A stretch of 64,000 bases of DNA from QZLE01 sp033852075 (GTDB lineage Bacteria; Pseudomonadota; Gammaproteobacteria; QZLD01), in assembly GCA_033852075.1 (NCBI GenBank), contig JAWSVC010000008.1, positions 1 to 64,000 on the forward strand. The letters are read 5' to 3'. Made by a program: the position numbers and the translations under genes. Below are positions 45,094 through 53,565 of this stretch, in pieces. Positions within the stretch are counted from its first letter, which is position 1. Each line of letters opens with the position of its first letter. The notes under the pieces are model-generated. The model was not told where the DNA came from and made no database searches. It worked only from the letters and a program-made list of their open reading frames with translations.

Positions 45094-45171
45094 ATTAAGC
45101 GCAAATAGCGCAATTAAGTACTTAACCAGGTCACGATCATTAACGACTCGGTTATTAACAGGAGAAAAGCT

Positions 45172-45786
45172 ATGGAATTAACCCTAGCAGCAGAACTTCG
45201 TGAAGATCAGGGGAAAGGTGCGAGCCGCCGCCTACGTCGCGAAGGTAAAATCCCAGCAATCATCTATGGTGCTGGCAAAGAACCTTTATCCATTCAGGTA
45301 GAGCAAAACATAATCACCAATATGGCTGAGAAAGAAGAATTCTACGCTCACATCATTACTATCCAAATTGGTGATCAAACAGAAAAAGTAGTTGCCAAAG
45401 CTCTACAACGTCACGTTTTCAAACCACAAATTGATCACGCTGACTTCCTTCGTGTTGACGAAAGTAAAGCTCTAAAAGCTCATATTCCTCTACACTTTAT
45501 CGGAGATGACAAGGCACCTGGCGTTAAGAAAGGCGGCCTACTATCTCATGATCTGGTTGAGCTTGAAGTTTCTTGCCTACCGAAAGACCTTCCTGAATTC
45601 ATCGAAGTAGATGTTTCTGCACTGGAAGTTGGTGAAAGCGTTCACATGTCTGAAGTTAAGCTTCCTGCTGGCGTTGAGATCGTTGAACTTATCAAAGGTC
45701 ATGACGTAACTATTGCTCACGTTGGCACCGTACGCGGTGGAACTGACGAAGAAGCTCCAGCAGAAGAAGGTGAAGCTGAAGAGTAA
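45172..45786 (+). CDS. rplY: 50S ribosomal protein L25/general stress protein Ctc
   Basis: Binds 5S rRNA. 204 aa, the long two-domain (Ctc-type) form: the L25 domain (REDQGKGASRRLRREGKIPAIIYGAGKEP) and the beta-rich C-terminal TL5 domain, ending in an acidic tail of Glu and Ala. AGGAG is 7 bases before the ATG. pth follows after 19 bases. Confidence 0.97.
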   Translation: MELTLAAELREDQGKGASRRLRREGKIPAIIYGAGKEPLSIQVEQNIITNMAEKEEFYAHIITIQIGDQTEKVVAKALQRHVFKPQIDHADFLRVDESKALKAHIPLHFIGDDKAPGVKKGGLLSHDLVELEVSCLPKDLPEFIEVDVSALEVGESVHMSEVKLPAGVEIVELIKGHDVTIAHVGTVRGGTDEEAPAEEGEAEE

Positions 45787-45805
45787 TCTTCAGCAGCATA
45801 TTGGT

Positions 45806-46393
45806 ATGGCTAACACCAATATCAAACTAATAGTCGGCCTTGGTAATCCCGGGGCCGAATACGAAATGACCCGCCACAACGTTGGCTTTTGGTTTGCTGA
45901 TCTGATCAGCAGCAAATATAGCGGAAATTTCACCAAAGAAACCCGGTTCAATGCGGAATTGAGCCGGGTTTTTATTAACAACAAAGATGTACGCATCCTG
46001 AAACCACAGACATTTATGAACCGCAGCGGTCAATCTGTCGGAGAGGTTTGCCGTTACTTTAAGATCGAACCGGAAGAGATTCTGGTTGTGCATGATGAGC
46101 TGGATCTCCCTCCCGGAGTAGCAAAACTCAAAAAGGGTGGAGGGCACGGAGGACACAACGGCCTACGTGACATTATCGCACACCTCAGCAGCAAAAACTT
46201 TTTACGTCTGCGTATAGGAATCGGACATCCGGGGCAAAGCTCCAAAGTAACCGGACATGTTTTGAGCGCACCAGGAAAAACTGAGAACGCACACATAGAG
46301 CACTCACTGGATGACAGCATCGATGCCTTTGAAGAACTATTACAAACAGATCTACAAAAGGCTATGCATAAATTGCATACAAATAACACTTAA
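45806..46393 (+). CDS. pth: peptidyl-tRNA hydrolase
   Basis: It releases tRNA from prematurely dropped peptidyl-tRNAs. 195 aa. LIVGLGNPGAEYEMTRHNVGF contains the catalytic His; PQTFMNRSG, VVHDELDLP and GGHGGHNGLRDI are further signatures. I chose the ATG at 45806, as the longer frame would begin inside rplY. Confidence 0.97.
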   Translation: MANTNIKLIVGLGNPGAEYEMTRHNVGFWFADLISSKYSGNFTKETRFNAELSRVFINNKDVRILKPQTFMNRSGQSVGEVCRYFKIEPEEILVVHDELDLPPGVAKLKKGGGHGGHNGLRDIIAHLSSKNFLRLRIGIGHPGQSSKVTGHVLSAPGKTENAHIEHSLDDSIDAFEELLQTDLQKAMHKLHTNNT

Positions 46394-46437
46394 CACTGAA
46401 TGAAACGACCTGGCTTTTAAGCCTTGCATTCAGCACT

Positions 46438-46514
46438 ATTTGTGAACAAGCTCAGAAGCATGGATGCTGACGATGCAACGTACACGGATGTACTCGTAGC
46501 GTTTGTGAACAAAA
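46438..46514. repeat. direct-repeat flanked element (TTTGTGAACAA)
   Basis: TTTGTGAACAA occurs at about 46439 and again at about 46503. Between them, 'catggatgctgacgatgcaacgtacacggatgtactcgtagc' resembles the core of the element at 34147-34245. It lies in the pth-ychF gap. Confidence 0.55.
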
Positions 46515-46577
46515 AGTGGTGAAAATAGCGGCAGTTATAGATAATCATTCACTAACATCGGATATTACGAGGGTAAC

Positions 46578-47669
46578 ATGGGTTTTAAATGTGGTATCGT
46601 AGGTCTACCTAACGTAGGCAAATCAACTCTTTTCAATGCATTAACCAAAGCCGGTATTGCCGCTGAAAACTATCCATTCTGCACCATCGATCCTAATGTT
46701 GGTGTGGTTGAGATGCCAGACCCACGCCTGGATAAACTGGCAGAGATCGTTAATCCCAAACGCACCCTACCAACCACTATGCAGTTTGTTGATATAGCTG
46801 GTCTGGTTGCCGGAGCATCAAAAGGGGAAGGACTTGGCAATCAATTCCTGGCCCACATCCGCGAAACCGATGCCATCGGCCATGTCGTTCGCTGCTTTGA
46901 AAACGACGACATCGTTCACGTAGACGGCAAGATCAATCCAGCATCTGACATCGAAATCATCGATACCGAATTAACCCTTGCTGACTTGGAATCCGTAGAA
47001 AAATCTCTACTTAAAGTTACCAAGCAATGCAAATCCGGCGATAAAGAAGCAATTGCCAGAAGAGATCTTTTAACCAAAGTTCGCGACCATCTGGCAGAAG
47101 GCAATTCAGCACGCACCCTTGAACTTAATAAAGACGAGCAAAAGATGCTCAAGGAACACCACCTGATTACCATCAAACCAGTGATGTTTATCGCCAATGT
47201 GTCTGAAGATGGCTTTGAAAACAACCCATTCCTTGATCAGGTACGCGAGATTGCAGTAAAAGAAGGCGCCGAAGTGGTTCCTGTTTGCGCATCTATCGAA
47301 GCCGAGCTATCAACTCTTGACGAAGAAGATATGCTGGAGTTCCTTGGCGAATATGGCCTGACAGAATCTGGTCTTAACCGCGTAATCCATGCCGGTTATA
47401 AACTACTTGGCCTACAAACCTATTTCACTGCTGGCGTACAGGAAGTACGCGCCTGGACCGTTAAGATTGGCGCCACAGCACCACAAGCCGCTGGCGTTAT
47501 CCATACTGATTTTGAACGTGGATTTATCCGCGCTGAAGTAATCAGCTATGATGATTTCATCGAACATAGCGGCGAACAAGGCGCTAAAGATGCTGGCAAA
47601 TGGCGCCTGGAAGGTAAAGACTACATCACCCAAGACGGCGATGTAATCCACTTCAGATTCAACGTCTAG
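46578..47669 (+). CDS. ychF: redox-regulated ATPase YchF (Obg/OLA1 family)
   Basis: 363 aa. It begins MGFKCGIVGLPNVGKSTLFNALTKAG (P-loop), has FVDIAGLVAGASKGEGLGNQFL and the C-terminal TGS domain (LQTYFTAGVQEVRAWTV ... GKDYITQDGDVIHFRFNV). In this family the NKxD motif is altered so that ATP is preferred; the protein associates with the ribosome. GAGGG lies before the ATG. Confidence 0.97.
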   Translation: MGFKCGIVGLPNVGKSTLFNALTKAGIAAENYPFCTIDPNVGVVEMPDPRLDKLAEIVNPKRTLPTTMQFVDIAGLVAGASKGEGLGNQFLAHIRETDAIGHVVRCFENDDIVHVDGKINPASDIEIIDTELTLADLESVEKSLLKVTKQCKSGDKEAIARRDLLTKVRDHLAEGNSARTLELNKDEQKMLKEHHLITIKPVMFIANVSEDGFENNPFLDQVREIAVKEGAEVVPVCASIEAELSTLDEEDMLEFLGEYGLTESGLNRVIHAGYKLLGLQTYFTAGVQEVRAWTVKIGATAPQAAGVIHTDFERGFIRAEVISYDDFIEHSGEQGAKDAGKWRLEGKDYITQDGDVIHFRFNV

Positions 47670-47686
47670 GTTTTAAAATAAAATCC

Positions 47687-48529
47687 ATGAAATATATCGG
47701 TGCCCACGTCAGCGCCTCCGGCGGCGTAGAAAATGCTCCAATCAATGCCCATGAGATTGGAGCCAACGCCTTTGCCCTATTCACCAAAAATCAAAAGCGC
47801 TGGGAATCAAAACCGCTAACTGAAAAATCTATCCGAGCATTTAAAGACAACTGCAAAAAATTCGGTTTTGCTCCAGAACAGATCCTTCCGCATGATAGTT
47901 ACCTAATCAATCTGGGGCATCCCGAAACTGAGGCGCTAAAAAAATCACGCATAGCATTTATAGACGAGATAGAACGTTGCGAACAGCTCGGGCTTATCTA
48001 TCTTAATTTTCACCCAGGAAGCCACCTGAAAAAGATCGGCGAAAAAGACTGCCTTAAGACCATCGCCGAATCTATCAATATCGCTATAGATAAAACCAAT
48101 TCAGTTATGGCTGTTATCGAAAATACCGCCGGACAAGGATCAAATCTTGGATATAGATTTGAACATCTTGCACAAATTATAGAATTGATAGATAACAAAT
48201 CTCGCGTCGGCGCATGCATCGATACCTGCCATGCCTTTGTCTCTGGATATGATTTATCAACCACCGAGGCCTGCGAGCAAACCTTTAAACAGTTTGACCA
48301 AATCATTGGATTTAACTACCTAAAAGGAATGCACATCAATGATTCCAAAAAAGAACTTGGCAGCCGCGTAGACCGTCATCACAGCCTTGGGGAAGGGCTT
48401 ATTGGTCTGGATCTGTTTAAGTTCCTGATGCAAGATTCGCGCTTTGACAATATACCACTAATACTTGAAACTATTGATTCAAGCATATGGCATCAAGAGA
48501 TAAACATGCTAAGAGGCTTTATCTCCTAA
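47687..48529 (+). CDS. nfo: deoxyribonuclease IV (endonuclease IV)
   Basis: AP endonuclease of base excision repair with a trinuclear zinc site. 280 aa. YIGAHVSASGGVENAPINA at the start, LPHDSYLINLGHP, LNFHPGSH, VIENTAGQGSNLGY, GACIDTCHAF, KGMHINDSKKELGSRVDRHHSLGEG and LETID supply the metal-binding His, Asp and Glu. It starts 17 bases after ychF. Confidence 0.97.
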   Translation: MKYIGAHVSASGGVENAPINAHEIGANAFALFTKNQKRWESKPLTEKSIRAFKDNCKKFGFAPEQILPHDSYLINLGHPETEALKKSRIAFIDEIERCEQLGLIYLNFHPGSHLKKIGEKDCLKTIAESINIAIDKTNSVMAVIENTAGQGSNLGYRFEHLAQIIELIDNKSRVGACIDTCHAFVSGYDLSTTEACEQTFKQFDQIIGFNYLKGMHINDSKKELGSRVDRHHSLGEGLIGLDLFKFLMQDSRFDNIPLILETIDSSIWHQEINMLRGFIS

Positions 48530-48610
48530 TTTCACAACAAATTAAGACGAATAAGGTTGACAAATACAGTTGAAAAATGGAAAATTGCGATCCTTCTCAA
48601 CGAAGCAAGT

Positions 48611-48687
48611 GGCTATGTAGCTCAGTTGGTTAGAGCACAGCATTCATAATGCTGGAGTCCCAGGTTCAAGTCCCGGCATAGCCACCA
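48611..48687 (+). tRNA. tRNA-Met (elongator, anticodon CAT), CCA encoded
   Basis: 77 bases, starting GGCTATG and ending CATAGCC-A-CCA. The anticodon stem CAGCA/TGCTG encloses TTCATAA. The A-T rich acceptor and general sequence resemble the E. coli elongator tRNA-Met rather than the initiator. Its 3' half (48640-48689) is duplicated at 50694-50743. Confidence 0.95.
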
Positions 48688-48969
48688 TTTTACAGCACTA
48701 TTCCCTTTAAAAACTTGAACTTGAGCACATCACGTGATTTGCGCTAAAGTTACGTTTTTCAGCATATCAAGCAAAATACCTAGCAACTACACACAAAAAC
48801 AGGAACTTCTGCACACAAACCTATACAATTACCTAGTTGTAATTTGTATTTCATCAATCACGAAAAGCATCTATCAAGCATTTTTTATCACTCAAGGCAT
48901 TGTTTTTACAGCAAAATAAACAAAAAGCAAGCGCAAAACATCGTATCTATCAAGCAACCATCAAACAAA

Positions 48970-50439
48970 TCATGCCCATATAGGTATATACCTCATAGCC
49001 TTAGTACCAGCATCAGGGTCATATGGTTTGATAACGCTAGCTTTTAAAGATTCTTTTATAATTCTGCTTACTATAGCGCTATTTTTTGCCTCAATTCCAA
49101 ACCTTTCCCGCAAACTAGCATTATTCATGTGCTCACGATTAACATAACGCAAACAGCAATGCAGATAACAGGCTCTAACTCTATCCTCGTTATCCATATT
49201 TGAAAAATCTTTATGCCCAAATAAGATAGACCTTGTATGACGATCTGTTACCTCAAATACTGGCGCTGGTAGCTGATACAGCTCAGTTTGAAAGACAACC
49301 TTATCAATTCCTGTCCCTCTCTCTTCACAAATATTGATAAGGCGCATTATTGTTGCTAACGCTTCATTTCTACTTTGTGGTGGTGAGTCAAGAAAACGTT
49401 CAGCATCAACTAAGGGCACTCCGGGATTAGTTATCTCCATTCTATTATCAAATAGCTCTATCATTGGGCCAGTGCCAGACATCGATAAATCTTGATGGAT
49501 AATTGCATTTGCCACAAGCTCGCGTATAGCAAGTTCAGGATACATTGGCACCTCTTTCCGAAATGCCTTCCCAATTTGCTCATTTGAAGGCAATAGAGTT
49601 TTTATATAATCTATCAATGCTTCAAAACCTACGGCATACCCCTTATTTCCTACATGCTCTCTTATAGTTTCAATACGACTATTTCCCTTATAGAGAATTA
49701 GACGCACAGCTTTCCTGCTCAGATGCCGAAAATCTTGTAATTTTTTTGCAAAAAGAATTGCCGCTAAATTACTTATATTCCATAACCCATTTTCTTTTCT
49801 TTCAATCAAACTATGATTCTCAATGGCAGATAGAATCGCATCCCTATCTGCTGGCAAAGGTAATTGCATAAGATCAAAATAAGCAGGGTAATCAATCAAT
49901 TTAAGAACTTCCTCAGCAGAGCAATTTTCAGCGGCCATCTGCCTTTCAAAAGGAGTATTATCAAAAATTCTCCATAATTTGCGCTCTTTTTCCTGATAAT
50001 CTCTAAGCTTTTTCTTATATGAACCTATGCGTATATACTCATTCCCATCAAATTGAACCGGTGTATGAGTAGCTGCCTGAATTTCCAATATTACAACGTT
50101 TAAATCATCTCCATATTTAAATTCATAAAACTGAAAGTCTATTTTGGGAATCAGTTTTTGGAGAAGCCAGCTTTCTAACTCTTGCTGCTTATATTTAGCT
50201 GATGAAGGCTTAAAGTTAGTACCAATAATTTCATGCGTTTCATTTTCGACACCCCAAACCATATAAGCAGATTGCTTGCCAGAAATGGCGGCAGAATTAG
50301 ATAGAGCTGAGATATATTCACCAATTATTGGAACATCGTCATTATTATGCTTAAACTCAACCCACTCAGATTCTTTAGGTAAAGCACAAAGTTCCCTTAG
50401 TAAACTTTGTAGTTGTTCTGGTGTTTGCTCAACGGGCAT
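48970..50439 (-). CDS. AlbA_2/Schlafen-type ATP-binding protein
   Basis: 489 aa. The N-terminal AlbA_2 domain has ESEWVEFK (24-30) and YMVWGVENETHEIIGT (59-74). The middle holds a GHKL-type ATPase (HATPase_c_4): RELVANAIIHQD (E307, N311, H315), ITNPG (336-340) and ERGTGIDK (373-380). The C-terminus looks like a winged helix. Such proteins are usually annotated as putative transcriptional regulators or RecG-like and are common on genomic islands; some AlbA_2/Schlafen-type proteins act in phage defence, but no function is proven for this one. It is the only gene of the tRNA-Met island. Confidence 0.85.
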   Translation of the reverse strand: MPVEQTPEQLQSLLRELCALPKESEWVEFKHNNDDVPIIGEYISALSNSAAISGKQSAYMVWGVENETHEIIGTNFKPSSAKYKQQELESWLLQKLIPKIDFQFYEFKYGDDLNVVILEIQAATHTPVQFDGNEYIRIGSYKKKLRDYQEKERKLWRIFDNTPFERQMAAENCSAEEVLKLIDYPAYFDLMQLPLPADRDAILSAIENHSLIERKENGLWNISNLAAILFAKKLQDFRHLSRKAVRLILYKGNSRIETIREHVGNKGYAVGFEALIDYIKTLLPSNEQIGKAFRKEVPMYPELAIRELVANAIIHQDLSMSGTGPMIELFDNRMEITNPGVPLVDAERFLDSPPQSRNEALATIMRLINICEERGTGIDKVVFQTELYQLPAPVFEVTDRHTRSILFGHKDFSNMDNEDRVRACYLHCCLRYVNREHMNNASLRERFGIEAKNSAIVSRIIKESLKASVIKPYDPDAGTKAMRYIPIWA

Positions 50440-50693
50440 TATGATATTCCTGAAAAATTCTTTGGCGTCATATTAAGAAAAGATTTCCTATCCTTAGTTT
50501 CAAATATTTTGGCACTTTGATATTTGAATTAAAAGTATAATTCTACACACTTTTATGAATGCTTCATATCTAGTTAGGCATTCATACTTTATTACTTGAC
50601 AGTTTCCTCAAATAACATTAATTTTATCCTCGGATTTTGAGAATAAACCCTAATAATCGTTGATATAAAAGCATTTTAAGGTCAAAAGATACG
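50440..50693. other. AT-rich right end of the island, no gene seen
   Basis: Very AT-rich. No frame of credible length and no integrase remnant seen. It leads into the tRNA fragment. Confidence 0.6.
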
Positions 50694-50743
50694 GCATTCA
50701 TAATACTGGAGTCGTAGGTTCAAGTCCCGCCATAGCCACCATT
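50694..50743 (+). repeat. tRNA-Met 3' fragment (att-like direct repeat)
   Basis: It runs from GCATTCATAAT through the T arm to CCACCATT. The four differences from the intact tRNA include both sides of the outer T-stem pair: CC to GT on the 5' side and the last G to C on the 3' side. Pairing in the T stem is therefore kept, so the fragment is more likely a piece of a once-functional tRNA than random decay. It lacks the 5' half and cannot be a working tRNA. Confidence 0.85.
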
Positions 50744-50771
50744 CTAACCAATCAAATCAACCACTACCGTG

Positions 50772-52025
50772 TTAAATTAAGTTTTCGATTTTTATAAACT
50801 TCTCTGAAACAGCTTTTTTATAGTCGGATAAAAGGGTATTAACTATCTGATCGTGATTTGGCATATTTTTTCCTTCTTTTACAAAAGCCACCATATCCCG
50901 ACCATTTTCTTTTGAAAAATATAAACCATGATCACACAGGGTTAAAGATCTTTCAAAATCAAGAGCAGCTGGCTGCTCCTGAAAAAACGGGAACATCACC
51001 ACTCCAAGAGATATTGTTTTTTTAAGAGTTTTATTACCGGCGATTTGAAAAGGATAATCCTTCACTCTTTGTCTTAAATCTTTTGCAAATTTCAATGTAA
51101 AACCTTCTGTTGTATTAGAGAGTATTATTAAAAATTCCTCTCCGCCCCAACGGATACAAATATCACTATTTCGCTTAAATGATTCCTGGAAAATTTCTGA
51201 AAGTTGCTCTAGCACCATATCGCCAGATTCATGACCATATTCATCATTCACTATTTTAAAATGATCCATATCTACCAAAATTATTCCAATTTTTTTAGCT
51301 TCTGATTTTCCTCTTCTCTGATTTCCATTTATTATGTGAAAATGCTCTTTTGCAAGATTATTTGCATTACTATAAAAACTAATATCTAAATATCTTCTGT
51401 TATAAAGACCGGTTAAAGGGTCTGTTACACTAATTTTTGCTAATTCATCATTCTTGTCTGCCAAGTCTTTATTCATGTACTCAATTATATCTATGTACTG
51501 CCCACGGCTCTGCTCAAAAATACCTGTAATTATCATAACGGCTATGTATGTGGCAACATTCACTATCGCTAGATTTATCGAGTAAATATCTCTCATAAAC
51601 ATCATCAAAGAAAAATTCAGAACTATCATTAGTAACGATAGGAAAATCGAATACTTTAAAGAAAAAGTAAAAAACGAAAATCCAATAAAAGTATATGCCC
51701 ATAGAAAGCCTGCAAAATTACCAGGCTTTCCAACAAATGTCAGAAATAAAAACATTGCAATAATGATAATTGCAGCAATTGTTTTGATCTTATTGAACAT
51801 TCCAAATTTTCTGTAAATGCAATGCAGGCTAAAAAACACAAGGAAAAATGCACAGTCTATTAAGGCAAAATCCTGTTTGCCTGGAATAAACATATTTATA
51901 ATAGAAAAAACAAACAGATAAAGAAGCAGAAAGAAAATATAAACATTAAAAGTATATTTTTGATTTTTTGCCTTTACACCATCATTCTGACCAACCCCTA
52001 TATTAAGGAATTTTTTCAGATTCAT
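50772..52025 (-). CDS. membrane-bound diguanylate cyclase (GGDEF)
   Basis: 417 aa. The N-terminal half has about six transmembrane helices (roughly 28-180), then a short coiled linker (EYMNKDLADKNDELAKIS) and a GGDEF domain starting TDPLTGLYNRRYLD. The active site reads GGEEF, which is compatible with activity. RNSD five residues before it is the RxxD inhibitory site, so product inhibition by c-di-GMP is expected. The domain contains a stretch RRGKSEAKKIGIILVDMDHFK. I chose the ATG at 52025 because GGGAG lies 6 bases upstream; the ATG at 52031 lies directly on that site. The gene is 28 bases beyond the island end and may or may not have come with it. Confidence 0.92.
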   Translation of the reverse strand: MNLKKFLNIGVGQNDGVKAKNQKYTFNVYIFFLLLYLFVFSIINMFIPGKQDFALIDCAFFLVFFSLHCIYRKFGMFNKIKTIAAIIIIAMFLFLTFVGKPGNFAGFLWAYTFIGFSFFTFSLKYSIFLSLLMIVLNFSLMMFMRDIYSINLAIVNVATYIAVMIITGIFEQSRGQYIDIIEYMNKDLADKNDELAKISVTDPLTGLYNRRYLDISFYSNANNLAKEHFHIINGNQRRGKSEAKKIGIILVDMDHFKIVNDEYGHESGDMVLEQLSEIFQESFKRNSDICIRWGGEEFLIILSNTTEGFTLKFAKDLRQRVKDYPFQIAGNKTLKKTISLGVVMFPFFQEQPAALDFERSLTLCDHGLYFSKENGRDMVAFVKEGKNMPNHDQIVNTLLSDYKKAVSEKFIKIENLI

Positions 52026-52328
52026 TCCCATCTCCCAATAAAACTCAACTAAATCAATACATTTTCGTTTTTAGTCATAATATCACGCCCCGAATACTGT
52101 TTCAGCGATCGACTTACCATTAATTATGAACACCGCTAAATGCGCTAGTAATAACTAACAAGCGAAACAGATAAATTTCCTTTAAATAAAAAATACTGAA
52201 TAAAACAATATATAGTACTTTTTCCAAAAAATTAGAAGCCATATCCATAGATATTGCGATTTATATTCAAAAAAACTAAACTAGTGATAGTTAAGCTAAT
52301 TTAAGCAATGCACACGGAGGTAGCAAAT
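52026..52328. other. 303-base AT-rich divergent intergenic region, nothing identified
   Basis: It lies between the diguanylate cyclase and the mini J-protein. Very AT-rich, with several -10-like hexamers but no convincing promoter pair or dyad. Confidence 0.5.
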
Positions 52329-52547
52329 ATGACAACAGACAATGCCTTTGAAATATTGGGTCTCTCTCCAACTGCATCCCACTACCAAATCAAAACTGCC
52401 TACCGCCGTGCAATCAGTCGCTTTCACCCTGATCGTTTAATTAGTAGAGGCGCCGGGGAAAATGAGTTAAAATACGCGACCTTAAAGACTCAAAGTATTA
52501 AAGCAGCGTATGATAAAATTCGCATAGAAAAAGGTATCTTGCGCTAG
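52329..52547 (+). CDS. mini J-domain protein
   Basis: 72 aa, only a J domain: AFEILGLSPTASHYQIKTAYRRAISRFHPDR with the HPD motif at 33-35, then ATLKTQSIKAAYDKIR. It has no G/F or substrate domain, so it can only stimulate an Hsp70 ATPase or recruit it. I chose the ATG at 52329 because GGAGG lies 8 bases upstream. Confidence 0.85.
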   Translation: MTTDNAFEILGLSPTASHYQIKTAYRRAISRFHPDRLISRGAGENELKYATLKTQSIKAAYDKIRIEKGILR

Positions 52548-52582
52548 TTTTTCTGCTTGATGTCAGAAGATTTAGAATATGA

Positions 52583-52692
52583 TTGATTTTTTCAAGATCC
52601 CTAAGCCTCTCGACTACGCTCGAGATAAACCAAGGTCTAAGGGTCGAAAATCAGCAAGATACCGAAGACTTCGGCTACGCTCAGTCATCTTG
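52583..52692. repeat. 'cttcgactacgctc'-type palindromic repeat
   Basis: CAAGATCCCTAAG at 52584 and its relatives up to CATCTTG at 52687 enclose 'tcgactacgctcgagataaaccaagg' and 'cttcggctacgctcag' units. The same vocabulary occurs at 24919, 55727 and 59257. Confidence 0.6.
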
Positions 52693-52724
52693 TTTATTTC
52701 CAACCTGAACCCTAAAGGTTAAAT

Positions 52725-53399
52725 ATGCTCGACTTTAAAATTGCCCCATCTATTCTTTCTGCAGACTTTGCTCGCTTGGGCGAAGAGGTTGAAAACGTTC
52801 TAACTGCTGGCGCAGACATCGTTCACTTTGATGTAATGGATAACCACTACGTACCTAATCTGACCATTGGTCCAATGGTATGCAAGGCCCTAAGAGACTA
52901 TGGTATTAAGGCTGATATCGATGTACACCTAATGGTTAAACCCGTAGATCGCATTGTTCCTGATTTTGCTGAAGCTGGTGCTGATTGGATAACCTTCCAC
53001 CCTGAAGGATCAGAACATATTGATAGAACCCTGCAGTTAATCAAAGAGTGCGGATGCAAATCAGGACTGGTATTTAATCCTGCAACACCTTTAGATTGTC
53101 TTAAATACGTTATCGATAAAGTTGATATGGTATTACTAATGTCAGTTAACCCTGGTTATGGTGGTCAGAAGTTTATTCCAGGAACTCTCGATAAGTTACG
53201 CGAAGTGCGTAAAATCATTGATGCCAGCGGTTATGAGATCAGACTAGAGATCGATGGTGGTGTAAAAGTAGACAATATTCGCGAGATTGCAGAGGCTGGC
53301 GCTGATACATTTGTAGCTGGATCTGCTATCTTCAGTCAGCCTGATTATAAAAAAGTTATCGATGATATGCGTAACGAGCTTGCATTGGCTCGCAATTAA
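52725..53399 (+). CDS. rpe: ribulose-phosphate 3-epimerase
   Basis: It interconverts ribulose 5-phosphate and xylulose 5-phosphate. 224 aa TIM barrel: IAPSILSADFARLGEE, HFDVMDNHYVPNLTIGP (metal and catalytic Asp), DVHLMV, MSVNPGYGGQKFIP and LEIDGGVK. Substrates overlap those of tkt. trpE follows after 166 bases, a pairing common in gammaproteobacteria (with gph, which is missing here). Confidence 0.97.
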   Translation: MLDFKIAPSILSADFARLGEEVENVLTAGADIVHFDVMDNHYVPNLTIGPMVCKALRDYGIKADIDVHLMVKPVDRIVPDFAEAGADWITFHPEGSEHIDRTLQLIKECGCKSGLVFNPATPLDCLKYVIDKVDMVLLMSVNPGYGGQKFIPGTLDKLREVRKIIDASGYEIRLEIDGGVKVDNIREIAEAGADTFVAGSAIFSQPDYKKVIDDMRNELALARN

Positions 53400-53435
53400 T
53401 AATATAAAATATATATATCACTTAGGTTTATATAG

Positions 53436-53546
53436 ATGTCTTTTTACAAGAATAAAATACACACCATCGGCATGAATTCGGTGGGATTAATGAGCTCAGA
53501 ACGATGGCGCTAATTCACCATTGTTATGACTAGTTATTAATCTCAC
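53436..53546 (+). promoter_or_regulatory. candidate trp leader (short reading frame with late Trp codon plus alternative pairings)
   Basis: A 25-codon frame, 53436-53513, ends Glu-Arg-Trp-Arg-stop. Downstream and within it, GTGGGATTAAT (53481-53491) can pair over 11 bp (one G.T) with ATTAATCTCAC (53536-53546), or instead with CTAATTCACC (about 53510-53519). The first pairing would end about 20 bases before the trpE start. There is no T run, so control of translation rather than termination would be implied. Confidence 0.35.
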
Positions 53547-53565
53547 AAAATTTAATGGTGAAAAA

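Larger units (their letters stand above)
48640..50743. mobile_element. 2-kb genomic island at tRNA-Met, no integrase
   Basis: A 50-base segment covering the anticodon loop to just past CCA (48640-48689) recurs as a direct repeat at 50694-50743 with 46 of 50 identities. This is the pattern left by a tyrosine integrase using a tRNA 3' end. Between the repeats is one gene (AlbA_2/ATPase) and no recognisable integrase; 48690-48969 (280 bases) holds no gene I can support. It is either a decayed island or one mobilised by a helper. Confidence 0.75.

Noticed and set aside
48734..48919. Plus-strand 61-codon frame in the tRNA-Met island
   Set aside because: AT-rich, no family resemblance, no ribosome-binding site. 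I specifically looked for an integrase or excisionase remnant and saw none.
50772..52025. Diguanylate cyclase as part of the tRNA-Met island
   Set aside because: It lies outside the second tRNA copy and I found no third copy beyond it. Its AT-rich sequence alone is not proof of transfer.
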